Shown here: piece after piece, positions 9,636 through 20,784 of the stretch
Layout of the letters: each line of letters begins with the position of its first letter
How positions within the stretch are numbered: the first letter of the stretch is position 1
NCBI RefSeq assembly: GCF_900109515.1
Contig: NZ_FOBD01000020.1
Coordinates: forward strand, 41,917 to 105,916
Length of the DNA stretch: 64,000 bases
Reading direction: 5' to 3'
DNA from: Paenibacillus sp. OK003
GTDB taxonomy: Bacteria > Bacillota > Bacilli > Paenibacillales > Paenibacillaceae
Notes under the pieces: model-generated
Told to the model about the DNA's origin: nothing
Seen by the model: only the letters and a program-made list of their open reading frames with translations
Database searches by the model: none
Program-made: the position numbers and the translations under genes

Positions 9636-10519
9636 CAATATTCCACCCTTTCGTTGCGTCTCGCCACCAGCAACTGATATACCGCGGTGAGCACAAGCGT
9701 CAGAGCAAAGATCAGAACCGCAATCGTATTGCCATAACCGTATTTAAAATTGGTAATCGCGTATTTGATCATATACGTGGCAAGCACTTCGGTAGAGCCT
9801 GCGGGTCCACCTTTGGTCATAACCAGAACAATATCTGCTGCCTTCATCGCCCCGGCAATGGACAACATAATGACGACGGAAATGATAGGTCTGATAAGTG
9901 GCAATGTAATTTTGAATGCTCTTTGTACGGCTGTTGCTCCATCTATGGCTGCCGCTTCATCCAGATCCTTGGGAATAGCCAGAATGGCCGCCAAAACCAT
10001 GACAATATAGAATCCCGTCCACTGCCAAGCATTGGTTACGAGAATGGATATCATTGCGAACCGATTATCGGATAGCCAATAGACCGGCGAAATACCTACG
10101 GTTTCAAGTAACTGATTCAACAGGCCGATGTTAGGCTCGTAGATGAATCCCCACAGAATACCGATGACGGCCGTTGACATAATGGAAGGCAAAAAGACGG
10201 CTGTTTTGTACAATCCCTTCAATTTCTTTACGTTTGCAATGAGCAGGGAAAACAGCACAATGAGAGGCACCTGGATCAAAACAGAAAATGCGATAAAGAA
10301 ACCGTTATTGCGAGTTGAAATCCAAAAACGTTCATCTGTCAGTGCCTTCGCATAATTGGACAGTCCCACAAAACGCGGCTCTGCGGATACCCCGTTCCAG
10401 CTGGTCAGACTGTAATAGAGTGAACTTCCGATAGGATACAAGAAAAACATGATAAACAAGATCAGTGCCGGCAACACAAACAACGTATAGATCAGCGGGC
10501 TGCGGAGTGAAGTGTTCAT
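9635..10519 (-). CDS. Carbohydrate ABC transporter permease (MalF type)
   Basis: A 294-residue permease of the CUT1 MalF/UgpA class: N-terminal helix (LPALILFIMFFLYPIG), then six helices, and the EAA loop DLDEAAAIDGATAVQRAFKITLP. It forms a heterodimer with the MalG-type partner encoded immediately downstream. GAAGGAGG precedes the ATG by 6 bases. It is separated from the binding-protein gene by 171 bases containing a strong stem-loop that probably sets their expression ratio. Confidence 0.9.
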   Translation of the reverse strand: MNTSLRSPLIYTLFVLPALILFIMFFLYPIGSSLYYSLTSWNGVSAEPRFVGLSNYAKALTDERFWISTRNNGFFIAFSVLIQVPLIVLFSLLIANVKKLKGLYKTAVFLPSIMSTAVIGILWGFIYEPNIGLLNQLLETVGISPVYWLSDNRFAMISILVTNAWQWTGFYIVMVLAAILAIPKDLDEAAAIDGATAVQRAFKITLPLIRPIISVVIMLSIAGAMKAADIVLVMTKGGPAGSTEVLATYMIKYAITNFKYGYGNTIAVLIFALTLVLTAVYQLLVARRNERVEY

Positions 10520-10605
10520 GATCTACCTCCTTCAGTGACTTCAACTTCTTATGCTCATGTATAGAGCAGATTCCTCAGCAGTGTAATTCTTTAGATTAGA
10601 CCAAG

Positions 10606-10641
10606 GGTTTTACCCCGGCAGAGTTCCAACCGGGGTAAACC
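10606..10641 (-). promoter_or_regulatory. Intercistronic stem-loop between binding protein and permeases
   Basis: GGTTTTACCCCGG pairs with CCGGGGTAAACC across a roughly 10-base loop, a 12-bp stem with one bulged T. No U-run follows on the minus strand (CTTGGTCTAATC). It is therefore more likely an mRNA-stabilising or processing hairpin, or a partial terminator, than a full stop. Such stems typically keep solute-binding-protein mRNA in excess over permease mRNA. Confidence 0.65.
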
Positions 10642-10690
10642 AGCATGGTGTTAGCAGGTACGTTTCTTTGCTTGAAAGATCGTTTATTGT

Positions 10691-12052
10691 TTATTCTACT
10701 GAAGCGTTTGCCTCTTCCTGAACCTTTTGCAATTCTTCGGCCATCTTCTCTGGCGTCGTTTGTCCACCAATCAGCTTCTGAATTTGCAGATTGCTGATCT
10801 CTGTCGTTACATCAGCCTGAACGAGCGCATCGAATGCGGGGAATGAAGTCTGCGATGCATTCAGAACAGCTACGATTTCTTTCATCAAATCGTCGGTGAT
10901 GCTGTCTGTCAGCACTTTTTCATCCAGTTTCATCGCTGGTAACACACCGTCTTCTACGAGTCCACGTACTTGCATATCTTCGTTGTAGAAGTTTTTGATA
11001 AAGGCTTTAACCGCCGCAAGCTTCTGAGGATCATCCGCAACCGCTGCGGAGAAGCCGTATCCGTTATTGACGTCACGCATCAGGGCTGTCTGATCTCCTG
11101 CACCGTTCTCTACCGGAGGCATATTGAAGAAACCAACCTTGCCAATGAGGGACTCACCGCTCTGTCCTTCCTTGAATACAGACGATTTCCACGTTCCGTC
11201 ATACATCAGAATCGCTTCACCACTCGTAAATTGAGTTGTATATTCTGCATATTCAAAGCCAAGCTCGCCTTTTTTGAAGTACCCTTTATCCACCCATTCC
11301 TTATGCTTCGCGAATCCCGCGACAACGCCTGGATCAGTCCACTTGGCTTCGCCTGTAGCAAACTTCGCCGTAATATCAGGTCCGGCGTAACGGGACCACA
11401 GGTGGTTCGTTAACATGAGTGGAACCCAGCCTGCTTTGGAAGCAGAAGCAAGTGGAACCTTGCCGTCAGCCTTGATCTCAGCGAGCATATTATCCAGCTC
11501 AGCCATTGTTGAAGGCGCTTTCCAACCTTTTTGTGCAAAATACTCTTTATTGTAGAAGAAGCCTTCACCTGATCCACCAATAGGCAGTCCGTACACTTTG
11601 CCTTCATAGGTGAATGGTTCAAGTGATGAAAATTGGTCCTGGATGCCCAGCTCTTGCAAGATCGGTGTGAGATCCAACAACATGCCTTCTTTGGCATATA
11701 CTTTGGAGTCCGGACTACCGAACAATTCGAAGATATCCGGCGGATTGCCTGCTGCCATCTCACCACGAAGTTTCTCCTTGCGGTTTACATCAGATTCAAC
11801 TCCGTCCAGTGTAAAGGTCAGGTTGGGTACTTCGCTCTCCACTTTGGCTACAACGTCCTGCAGAATGGCCAGCCTTTTTTGTTTGTCGGCACCCACCTGA
11901 GTGTGACGGAGAAGCATTTCAACCGGTTCCTTGCTTGTCTCAGGCGTATTGCCTGCTCCCTGTTGTGGTTCGTTGGTTGAGCTCGAACAACCCGCCAATG
12001 TCCATGATGTAATTAGCAATAATGAAAGCAGTAATGTCATTCCTTTTTTCAT
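10691..12052 (-). CDS. Sugar ABC transporter substrate-binding lipoprotein
   Basis: A 453-residue family-1 extracellular solute-binding protein. The signal peptide ends in the lipobox LAGC, so it is anchored to the outer face of the membrane. It has the family features GEMAAGNPPDIFELFG, YEGKVYGLPIGGSGEGFFYNK and FTSGEAILMYDGTW. I chose the second in-frame Met (MKKGMTLL) because GAGGGGG lies 8 bases upstream of it. First gene of the importer operon. It delivers an unidentified oligosaccharide to the two permeases downstream. The product probably also feeds the YesM sensor (inference from family behaviour). Confidence 0.9.
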   Translation of the reverse strand: MKKGMTLLLSLLLITSWTLAGCSSSTNEPQQGAGNTPETSKEPVEMLLRHTQVGADKQKRLAILQDVVAKVESEVPNLTFTLDGVESDVNRKEKLRGEMAAGNPPDIFELFGSPDSKVYAKEGMLLDLTPILQELGIQDQFSSLEPFTYEGKVYGLPIGGSGEGFFYNKEYFAQKGWKAPSTMAELDNMLAEIKADGKVPLASASKAGWVPLMLTNHLWSRYAGPDITAKFATGEAKWTDPGVVAGFAKHKEWVDKGYFKKGELGFEYAEYTTQFTSGEAILMYDGTWKSSVFKEGQSGESLIGKVGFFNMPPVENGAGDQTALMRDVNNGYGFSAAVADDPQKLAAVKAFIKNFYNEDMQVRGLVEDGVLPAMKLDEKVLTDSITDDLMKEIVAVLNASQTSFPAFDALVQADVTTEISNLQIQKLIGGQTTPEKMAEELQKVQEEANASVE

Positions 12053-12201
12053 TCGTATGACCCCCCTCAAGATATTGAGCATTTGGCTTTACACTCTGAT
12101 TATAAAAAGTTGTAGCTAACATCGTAAGGATGACAATTCATCAATGGAGGGATAAAATCCTTCACTGGAGAAATAATCTTGCATTTACAATGGATAACAG
12201 C

Positions 12202-12240
12202 AAAAAAACAGCCCCTGCGAAACATGTTCGCAAAGACTGC
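12202..12240 (-). terminator. Terminator downstream of pflA
   Basis: A 13-bp stem (CAGTCTTTGCGAA with TTCGCAGGGGCTG, three G-U pairs) and the loop CATG, followed on the minus strand by U7 (12203-12209). It lies 33 bases after the pflA stop. Confidence 0.88.
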
Positions 12241-12273
12241 TTGGTTGGAAGAAATGTATATAACTGTAGTTAC

Positions 12274-13023
12274 TTAATTAGAGCAAGTCATGCCCGCTGT
12301 TTCCGTACGACCTTGTTCAATCAAACGATACGCCCGCTCTACTTCCTCATCACTTGGAGAAGGAACTCCATCGAGCGGATAGACTTTCCCCAGCGCCTGC
12401 CATTTGTAAATACCCATCTGATGATAAGGCAGAATTTCGAACTTCTCGACTCCATTTAGCGTTCCAATAAACCGCCCCAGATTGAGCAAGTCTTCTTCCT
12501 CATTGTGAATCCCTGGCACATACACGTGGCGAATCCACATTTTTCGTCCATTGTCCGATAACCATTGTGCGGTGCGCAATGTTCTCTCGTTGGATTTGCC
12601 TGTCAGCTTGATATGTTTCTCATCATTGATGTGCTTCAGATCCAGCAAAACGAGATCCGTGTTATCCAACAAATCATGAATCCGATCCGGTTCATTGAAA
12701 CCATTGCTGTCCAGCGTAGTGTGCAATCCCCAGCGGCGTTTCGCTTCTTTGAAAACTTCGGCTACAAAATGAGCCTGTAATGTTGGCTCCCCGCCGGATA
12801 CCGTAAGTCCTCCGCCGGAACTGCGATAATAGGACAAGTACGGCTCGATTTCAGCCAGTACCTCCTCCACGCTCATTTCCCTGCCACCATCCAGTGCCCA
12901 TGTATCCGGATTGTGACAATACTGGCATTTGAGCAGACATCCCTGCATAAAAAGCACGAAGCGGATGCCTGGGCCGTCAACCGTCCCGAAAGTTTCGAGT
13001 GAATGAATATGTCCATTAACCAT
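12274..13023 (-). CDS. pflA: Pyruvate formate-lyase activating enzyme
   Basis: A 249-residue radical-SAM activase. The 4Fe-4S ligands are C29, C33 and C36 (CLLKCQYC), followed by the SAM-binding GG(G)E element in SGGEPTLQ. It cleaves S-adenosylmethionine to place the glycyl radical on PflB under anaerobiosis. The length matches the classical enzyme of about 250 residues. GGAAGAGG precedes the start. It follows pflB by 83 bases on the same strand with no terminator between, so they probably share the Fnr-controlled transcript. Confidence 0.95.
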   Translation of the reverse strand: MVNGHIHSLETFGTVDGPGIRFVLFMQGCLLKCQYCHNPDTWALDGGREMSVEEVLAEIEPYLSYYRSSGGGLTVSGGEPTLQAHFVAEVFKEAKRRWGLHTTLDSNGFNEPDRIHDLLDNTDLVLLDLKHINDEKHIKLTGKSNERTLRTAQWLSDNGRKMWIRHVYVPGIHNEEEDLLNLGRFIGTLNGVEKFEILPYHQMGIYKWQALGKVYPLDGVPSPSDEEVERAYRLIEQGRTETAGMTCSN

Positions 13024-13106
13024 GCTGCCTCTTCCTTTCTGTATCGCATCCGCTGTGCGTTTAATATGGAGGTTCTACTCCTTTGAACCGTTGAGTTAAA
13101 CCCGTG

Positions 13107-15365
<2,259 letters not shown>

Positions 15366-15447
15366 AGTAATCCCTCCACAAATTTGGATTTCCGGACACA
15401 TGACAGAATGCTTCACTCGTCTCATCTGTGCCCAGAGCCGCGATTAA

Positions 15448-15463
15448 TGTGATAAATTTCACA
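15448..15463. promoter_or_regulatory. Fnr box F1 upstream of pflB
   Basis: TGTGA-TAAATT-TCACA is a perfect match to the Bacillus-type Fnr/CRP half-site palindrome. Its centre is about 90 bases before the pflB start, compatible with a class II activator position and a 45-50-base leader. A Rex site is a weaker alternative. Confidence 0.75.
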
Positions 15464-15558
15464 TGTAATCCGGAACATGTTCTCTCTACTTGGGAACCGG
15501 AACCGCGGATGAATGTTTTTCTTACATTTTCAGTATACGTCTTCGTTCTTTCATCATC

Positions 15559-15595
15559 TGTGATTTTTATCACAAAGTTTGTGACCATCCTCACT
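15559..15595. promoter_or_regulatory. Tandem Fnr boxes F2 and F3 upstream of pflB
   Basis: F2 (15559-15574) is TGTGA-TTTTTA-TCACA. F3 (15580-15595) is TGTGA-CCATCC-TCACT. Their centres are exactly 21 bp apart, two helical turns, so two dimers would bind the same DNA face. TCACAAA-G-TTTGTGA (15570-15584) is a third, overlapping palindrome formed from their inner halves. They sit about 110 bp upstream of F1. Confidence 0.65.
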
Positions 15596-15653
15596 TCACC
15601 TGTGCTGTGTCATGGTGAACCCTGAACTATTCACACTTATCCACTGCGCGGGC

Positions 15654-15985
15654 AGAACAACTTCCGATCGCTGTTCAAATCCGATTTCCCGAATTGAACA
15701 ATATAATTTGAACGAAAGGATATGTACACTAGCCACTCCGAGGATAGAACAACCTTCCGATCGCTGTTACCCCCAGATTTTGTTGATTCCCTTTATAAAA
15801 GGTAAAATCCGGGGATAAAGGCGAGCGCTATCGCTTCTTCAGGTTTTTTCTCTCCTCTCCGTTATCGTGTACATGTATGGTTCAAACTATATAGCATAGA
15901 AGGTTGAAATCGTGCTTGAAGCAAACGCTTCGCTTCTTCCGTTTTTTCTGCCCTCTCCGTTATGGTGTGACTACTTGGTTCAAAA
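15654..15985. repeat. Intergenic palindromic repeat family A, one full and two partial copies
   Basis: The main unit (about 15744-15887) begins CCTTCCGATCGCTGTTA, contains a long hairpin (ACCCCCAGATTTT...AAAATCCGGGGAT), then a GCGAGCGCTATCGCTTCTTC segment and a tail CTCTCCGTTATCGTG ending TGGTTCAAA. A head-only fragment (AACTTCCGATCGCTGTT, 15654-15675) precedes it. A tail-only fragment (15920-15985) repeats GCTTCGCTTCTTC, CCCTCTCCGTTATGGTG and TTGGTTCAAA. A diverged full copy is at 34855-34969. This fills most of the 15366-16094 gap between pflB and adhE. The copies resemble a dispersed MITE/REP-like element; no ORF is inside. Confidence 0.7.
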
Positions 15986-16033
15986 AGTAACATCACGAAT
16001 TCCGTGTAACCTTTTACAGGAAAGACGGCAATC

Positions 16034-16056
16034 GGGGCTCCCCTTTCGGGGAACCC
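16034..16056 (-). terminator. Possible terminator hairpin after adhE
   Basis: GGGCTCCCC-TTTC-GGGGAACCC forms an 8-9-bp GC-rich stem with one bulge, 38 bases past the adhE stop. The following minus-strand sequence (GATTGCCGTCTTTCC) lacks a real U-run, so termination may be weak. Confidence 0.45.
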
Positions 16057-16094
16057 TGACTATATCTGCCTGAATCCTGCTGTTGCTTTAGTTG

Positions 16095-18707
16095 TTATTC
16101 AAACTTGCCATAGAAAGCATTGCGGTATACATCTGCCAGTTCAGTGACGAGTGGCAGTTTTGGATTGGCTGTTGTACATTGGTCCTCGAATGCGCGGTCT
16201 GCCAGATAATCGACATGTGCCTCAAAGTCTTTGGCATCGAATCCGATTTCCTGGAACGACTCTTCAATACCCAATGTTTTGTTGAGTTTGCGAATCGCAT
16301 TGATGAGGCTGGTAACGCCTTCTTCTGTCGTACGTGCAGGCAATCCGAGAATGCGGGCAATTTCGGCATAACGCTCATCTGCAACAAAGTGCGAATATTT
16401 CGGGAACGATGCAAACTTCGTCGGTTTTTTTGCATTGTAGCGAATGACGTGTGGCATCAGGATGGCATTGGTACGTCCATGTGCGGTGTGGTACTGACCA
16501 CCCCATTTGTGTGCCAAGCTGTGGTTAATGCCCAGGAATGCGTTGGCAAAAGCCATACCGGCAATCGTTGAAGCGTTATGCATTTTCTCACGAGCCAATT
16601 TGTCACCTTGCAGCGCCGATTGCTCGAGGTATTGGAATACCAGTTGAATCGCTTTGATCGCGAGTCCATCCGTGTAATCATTCGCCATGACGGATACATA
16701 TGCTTCAATGGCGTGAGTCAACACGTCCATACCTGTATCCGCAACAGCGGTTTTAGGCAGAGAGTATACGAATTCCGGGTCTACAATGGCTACATCTGGT
16801 GTTAACTCGTAGTCTGCAAGTGGATATTTCGTATTGCCTTGATTTTTATCTGTAATAACTGCGAACGATGTTACTTCCGAACCTGTGCCCGAAGTTGTCG
16901 GGATCGCTACGAATTTCGCTTTCACGCCGAGACGTGGATATTTGTAGATCCGTTTGCGGATATCCATGAATTTTTGCTTCAAGTCATTGAAATCCGTGTC
17001 AGGATATTCATAGAACAGCCACATCGCTTTGGCAGCATCCATCGGTGATCCCCCGCCGAGAGCGATAATGCAGTCTGGCTGGAAGCGGCGCATCATTTCC
17101 GTACCGCGGTCTACCGTTGTTGTGGATGGATCGGGTTCGACATCCGAGAACACTTCAATGGCTACCGGCATTTGACGTTGACGCAGATAGTGTTCTACTT
17201 TTTCCACATAACCAAGTTTGACCATCATAGCATCCGTAATAATGGCTACACGTGTGATGTCCGGCATTTTGGCAAGATACTGTGTTGCCCCTTTTTCGAA
17301 GTAGACTTTGTTCGGCACTTTGAACCACTGCATATTCACGGTACGGCGAGCCACCCTTTTCACGTTGATTAAGTTCACAGCGGTTACGTTGGAAGAAGTC
17401 GAGTTCCGTCCATACGATCCGCAGCCAAGTGTCAGTGACGGCATGTTGGTGTTGTAGATGTCACCGATGGCGCCGTGTGTGGATGGTGAATTTACGATAA
17501 TCCGCCCGGTTTGCAGGCGATCTGCAAATTTGCCAATGACTTCTTCGTTCGTCGAATGAATAACAGAGGAGTGACCCATGCCGCCAAAAGCAACCACTTC
17601 TGCTGCACGCTCAATCCCTTCAGCTGCCGTTTTCACTTTGTAACAAGCCAGTACCGGGCTTAATTTCTCAGCCGACAATGGGAATTTGGTACCTACCCCT
17701 TCAATCTCGGCCACGAGAATTTTGGTGCCTACTGGAACTTCAATACCACACAATTTCGCAATGCTCACCGCAGATTGACCAACAATCGCCGGGTTCACCG
17801 CACATTTTTCAGCATTAATCGCACCTGCGGTCAATTTTGCGGCCTCATCCTTGTTGACGAAGTAACAGCCGTTCGCGATCATTTTCTTTTTCACTTGATC
17901 AAAGATCGGTTCTTCGATGATGACTGCTTGCTCGGAAGCACAGATCATACCGTTATCGAACGATTTAGACAAAATCAGATCCGTGACTGCTTGGTTGATA
18001 TCTGCACTTTTCTCAATAAAGCAAGGTACGTTCCCTGGCCCTACACCCAGTGCCGGTTTACCACAGCTGTATGCCGCCCGCACCATGCCTGATCCGCCTG
18101 TTGCCAGAATGAGCGCCACATCATTATGATTCATCAGCGCGTTTGTGCGATCCATGGAAGGATCATCAATCCACTGGATACAATCCGCTGGAGCACCATG
18201 CTTCACCGCAGCATCAAGCAGGATTTTGGCAGCTTCCCGGCTACAGTTCTGTGCAGATGGGTGGAAACCGAAGATGATCGGGTTACGCGTTTTGATGGAA
18301 ATCAGTGCTTTGAACATCGTAGTGGATGTTGGATTGGTTACCGGGGTAATCCCCATGATGATACCGACAGGCTCCGCAATTTTCTGGAAATTTTCGTATT
18401 CGTTATCTTCAATAACCCCTACTGTTTTGTCATATTTAATGCTATGATACACATATTCTGTTGCAAATATGTTTTTGGTGATTTTATCCTCATACACACC
18501 CCGACCTGTTTCTTCCACGGCCATCTTGGCGAGCATCATATGTTTGTCCAGACCTGCCAGCGCCATCGCTTGCACGATGCGGTCAATCTGTTTCTGATCC
18601 ATGGACATGAATGCTGCATGTGCTTTATTCGCTTTGTCAATTAACGTTTGAATATACTGACCTGCTGTCTCTTCTTTTACTGGGGCGACTTCGTTCTTTA
18701 CAGCCAT
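16095..18707 (-). CDS. adhE: Bifunctional acetaldehyde-CoA/alcohol dehydrogenase AdhE
   Basis: A protein of about 870 residues. The N-terminal aldehyde dehydrogenase half (about 10-440) has the catalytic cysteine in NGMICASEQAV and the NAD site GPGNVPCF. The C-terminal iron-dependent alcohol dehydrogenase half (about 450-870) has GGGSPMDAAK and the metal histidines in HAIEAY and NHSLAHKWGG...HTAHG. It reduces acetyl-CoA to ethanol, regenerating NAD for fermentation, and uses the acetyl-CoA made by PflB. The start MAVKNE is favoured: AGGAGG is 9 bases upstream, whereas an ATG three codons earlier abuts that site. An Fnr box lies 82-97 bases upstream. Confidence 0.96.
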   Translation of the reverse strand: MAVKNEVAPVKEETAGQYIQTLIDKANKAHAAFMSMDQKQIDRIVQAMALAGLDKHMMLAKMAVEETGRGVYEDKITKNIFATEYVYHSIKYDKTVGVIEDNEYENFQKIAEPVGIIMGITPVTNPTSTTMFKALISIKTRNPIIFGFHPSAQNCSREAAKILLDAAVKHGAPADCIQWIDDPSMDRTNALMNHNDVALILATGGSGMVRAAYSCGKPALGVGPGNVPCFIEKSADINQAVTDLILSKSFDNGMICASEQAVIIEEPIFDQVKKKMIANGCYFVNKDEAAKLTAGAINAEKCAVNPAIVGQSAVSIAKLCGIEVPVGTKILVAEIEGVGTKFPLSAEKLSPVLACYKVKTAAEGIERAAEVVAFGGMGHSSVIHSTNEEVIGKFADRLQTGRIIVNSPSTHGAIGDIYNTNMPSLTLGCGSYGRNSTSSNVTAVNLINVKRVARRTVNMQWFKVPNKVYFEKGATQYLAKMPDITRVAIITDAMMVKLGYVEKVEHYLRQRQMPVAIEVFSDVEPDPSTTTVDRGTEMMRRFQPDCIIALGGGSPMDAAKAMWLFYEYPDTDFNDLKQKFMDIRKRIYKYPRLGVKAKFVAIPTTSGTGSEVTSFAVITDKNQGNTKYPLADYELTPDVAIVDPEFVYSLPKTAVADTGMDVLTHAIEAYVSVMANDYTDGLAIKAIQLVFQYLEQSALQGDKLAREKMHNASTIAGMAFANAFLGINHSLAHKWGGQYHTAHGRTNAILMPHVIRYNAKKPTKFASFPKYSHFVADERYAEIARILGLPARTTEEGVTSLINAIRKLNKTLGIEESFQEIGFDAKDFEAHVDYLADRAFEDQCTTANPKLPLVTELADVYRNAFYGKFE

Positions 18708-18788
18708 CTCCCTCATCCTCCTAAAGGTTCGTATTGGTTTGTCTCTCTTCTTTACATTCACATCGTATCATGGGGAAAGAGTTAATTA

Positions 18789-18804
18789 TGTGATTTTTTT
18801 CACA
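18789..18804. promoter_or_regulatory. Fnr box F4 upstream of adhE
   Basis: TGTGA-TTTTTT-TCACA is a perfect palindrome centred at 18796.5. On the minus strand a -10-like GATACGAT lies about 30 bp downstream, which would put the site near -41.5, the class II activating position. Confidence 0.75.
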
Positions 18805-18906
18805 AAGTATAACAAATTTAATTTAAGTTTTTTAGTGTCCCTTACTTAGCCAATTACACTTCCTATTTAAACTATAGGGCTGTCAGATTCATCCTCCCCT
18901 TTCGAA

Positions 18907-18922
18907 AGTGAATTTAATCACA
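18907..18922. promoter_or_regulatory. Fnr box F5 between adhE and fnr
   Basis: AGTGA-ATTTAA-TCACA matches the Fnr palindrome at 9 of 10 half-site positions. It lies in the 430-bp divergent region, 216 bases before the fnr start, and could serve autoregulation or a second adhE site. The rest of the 18708-19137 gap shows no other recognised element. Confidence 0.55.
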
Positions 18923-19137
18923 ATGTTTGAAATTTCGCCATTTTTGCCCCCTTTCCATGCCCCTCAAACGGCAAGATAAGGTATATACTGAACTTAAAAA
19001 TTGAACCACCGCAATTTGTACCGTCCTTCCCGGCCGAGAGATGACCCTGATCAGGACGGCAACGGTTTGCGGCGAACCACGGGGGCCAGTCCAAGCTGCA
19101 GAAGGCCGTCCGATGGACACAAAGGGGAGATAGACTT

Positions 19138-19854
19138 ATGAGAGAACAACTGAGTGTACTGGAAAAACGCGGAAATACCAACTGTTTCTCGGAAGTGAAT
19201 TTCAACCATCTGCTCGTAACGATGAAGGACAGAACCTATCCGGAAGGAACCCATCTGTATTGGGAGGGAGATGTCTCTGACAAACTTTATTATATGAAAC
19301 GAGGCCGGGCCCAGATCACCAAATCCACGGATGAAGGCAAGGAATTGATTATGTACATGTATCAAGCCGGTGATATGATTGGGCAGGCTGATCCGTTCTT
19401 CGGATCGAAACACAGCTTTTCGGCGGAAGTGCTGGAGGATAGTGAGATCGGCGTACTGGAGCATAAAGACCTGGAAATGCTGATCTGCCAACACTGTGAC
19501 TTTGCGATCGACTTTATGAAATGGATGGGTATCCATCACCGTTTGACCCAAACCAAATTCCGTGATCTGATGTTATATGGCAAACCTGGCGCACTCTGCT
19601 CCACGCTGATTCGATTGTCCAATTCCTACGGCGAGCCCCATGGAGAGCATGTCATGATTCATAAAAAAATAACACACACGGATCTGTCCAATATGATTGG
19701 AGCGACCCGTGAAAGTGTCAACCGCATGTTAAGCGATCTGCGTAAAAAAGACGCCATTGAATACGATAACGGCATGATTGTCATCAAGGATTTGCACATG
19801 CTACAGGGCATCTGCCACTGCGAATTGTGTCCTAACGAGATTTGCCGAATCTGA
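19138..19854 (+). CDS. fnr: Oxygen-sensing regulator Fnr (Bacillus type, C-terminal Fe-S)
   Basis: A 238-residue CRP/FNR-family activator: cyclic-nucleotide-like beta-roll (about 20-140), dimer helix, and a winged helix-turn-helix (THTDLSNMIGATRESVNRML) whose E..R recognition residues fit TGTGA/TCACA half-sites. The C-terminal tail GICHCELCPNEICRI places cysteines at 226, 228, 231 and 236. C228-x2-C231-x4-C236 is the spacing of the three cluster-binding cysteines of B. subtilis Fnr, unlike the N-terminal cluster of E. coli FNR. It should activate pflBA and adhE without oxygen. AAAGGGGAG lies upstream of the ATG. C226 is an extra tail cysteine of unknown use. Confidence 0.92.
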   Translation: MREQLSVLEKRGNTNCFSEVNFNHLLVTMKDRTYPEGTHLYWEGDVSDKLYYMKRGRAQITKSTDEGKELIMYMYQAGDMIGQADPFFGSKHSFSAEVLEDSEIGVLEHKDLEMLICQHCDFAIDFMKWMGIHHRLTQTKFRDLMLYGKPGALCSTLIRLSNSYGEPHGEHVMIHKKITHTDLSNMIGATRESVNRMLSDLRKKDAIEYDNGMIVIKDLHMLQGICHCELCPNEICRI

Positions 19855-19892
19855 CGCTTTTCCCGTCTTGTAAAACATTTGATACGCAAATG

Positions 19893-19930
19893 AAAAAAGC
19901 CCATCTTCTATAACGAAGATTGGGCTTTTG
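19893..19930. terminator. Bidirectional terminator between fnr and the lipoprotein gene
   Basis: AAAAGCCCA-TCTTC-TATAAC-GAAGA-TTGGGCTTTT: a 13-14-bp stem with A-run and T-run on opposite sides, so it serves the convergent fnr (+) and lipoprotein (-) transcripts. Confidence 0.9.
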
Positions 19931-19936
19931 TTATGC

Positions 19937-20650
19937 TTAAGATACAGTAGTCAACTCGAGCTTTACTGCATCACGTGGATTCAGTTTCATGTCCAAACCG
20001 TTTTCCATCAGTTCCTTGTCATTCACCATGATCATCCAGCGTTGGTTCATCCGGGGAATTACATTTTCAACGGAAACAACGAATTTGTTATTCTCCGACA
20101 TTCTTACAATCCCGCTGGACTTCAATACATCACGCACAGTACATTCCTGAACATACACCCCGGCATATTGACGATTGAGATTTGGCATAATATTTCCACC
20201 GCTCACCTTGAGTAATGTTGTTTGGTACGCAACATCGTCTCCCCTACTGTCAGCGGCTTTTACATATATGATCACTTCATCTTTGACATGAAGCTCCATG
20301 TCCCAATTTTCCGGGTCAATATCCTTGCCATTCAGTTTGACCGCCCAGCTAAGTGAGGAGTCCAGCGAAACTTCCCCCACGGATTGGATCCGCTTGCCAT
20401 CTGCTGTAAAATCGACAAGTCCACTGTTCAATAGTGCTTTCTTGAGCGTCAGACCTTCACTAAAATCTCTCTTAATGGACTTCGTTGCGTCAGGCAAAAA
20501 AGTACTGCCATCCACTGCCACAGTAATTGTATTCTGCGATTCGGTCTCTTTGACGATTGGCTGTTCGGAAGGCTGTGTCTCGCTACACCCGGCTAATATA
20601 ACCAGAATAAGCAGACATATACCTATGTAACCGGGGATTCTCTTCTTCAT
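19937..20650 (-). CDS. Lipoprotein with repeated DUF4430-like domains
   Basis: A 237-residue exported lipoprotein. Start MKKRIPGY; the hydrophobic segment ends in the lipobox LAGC. Two similar segments follow (about 50-145 and 150-237), each with a strand-rich pattern and a central WxxxVNxKE-like phrase (LSWAVKLNGKDID; RWMIMVNDKELME), as in DUF4430 / transcobalamin-like C-terminal domains. That assignment is from pattern memory and is tentative. It could bind a ligand or a surface partner. I rejected the longer frame starting at 20737 because it places 29 residues before the signal peptide. Confidence 0.6.
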   Translation of the reverse strand: MKKRIPGYIGICLLILVILAGCSETQPSEQPIVKETESQNTITVAVDGSTFLPDATKSIKRDFSEGLTLKKALLNSGLVDFTADGKRIQSVGEVSLDSSLSWAVKLNGKDIDPENWDMELHVKDEVIIYVKAADSRGDDVAYQTTLLKVSGGNIMPNLNRQYAGVYVQECTVRDVLKSSGIVRMSENNKFVVSVENVIPRMNQRWMIMVNDKELMENGLDMKLNPRDAVKLELTTVS

Positions 20651-20784
20651 GTAGGTAACACCACCCTGCGTAAAATCATTCACCCTGTTGTCCATAACCT
20701 CTATTATGGCACAAAATTCATGCAAAAAAAGTGTCAATGCCGTTACTTTTCATCCAGCAGCGTCCATAACTGGTTTATACAACA

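Noticed and set aside
15474..15485. GGAACATGTTCT near pflB as an SOS box
   Set aside because: The spacer between GAAC and GTTC is 2 bases, not 4, so it does not fit LexA.
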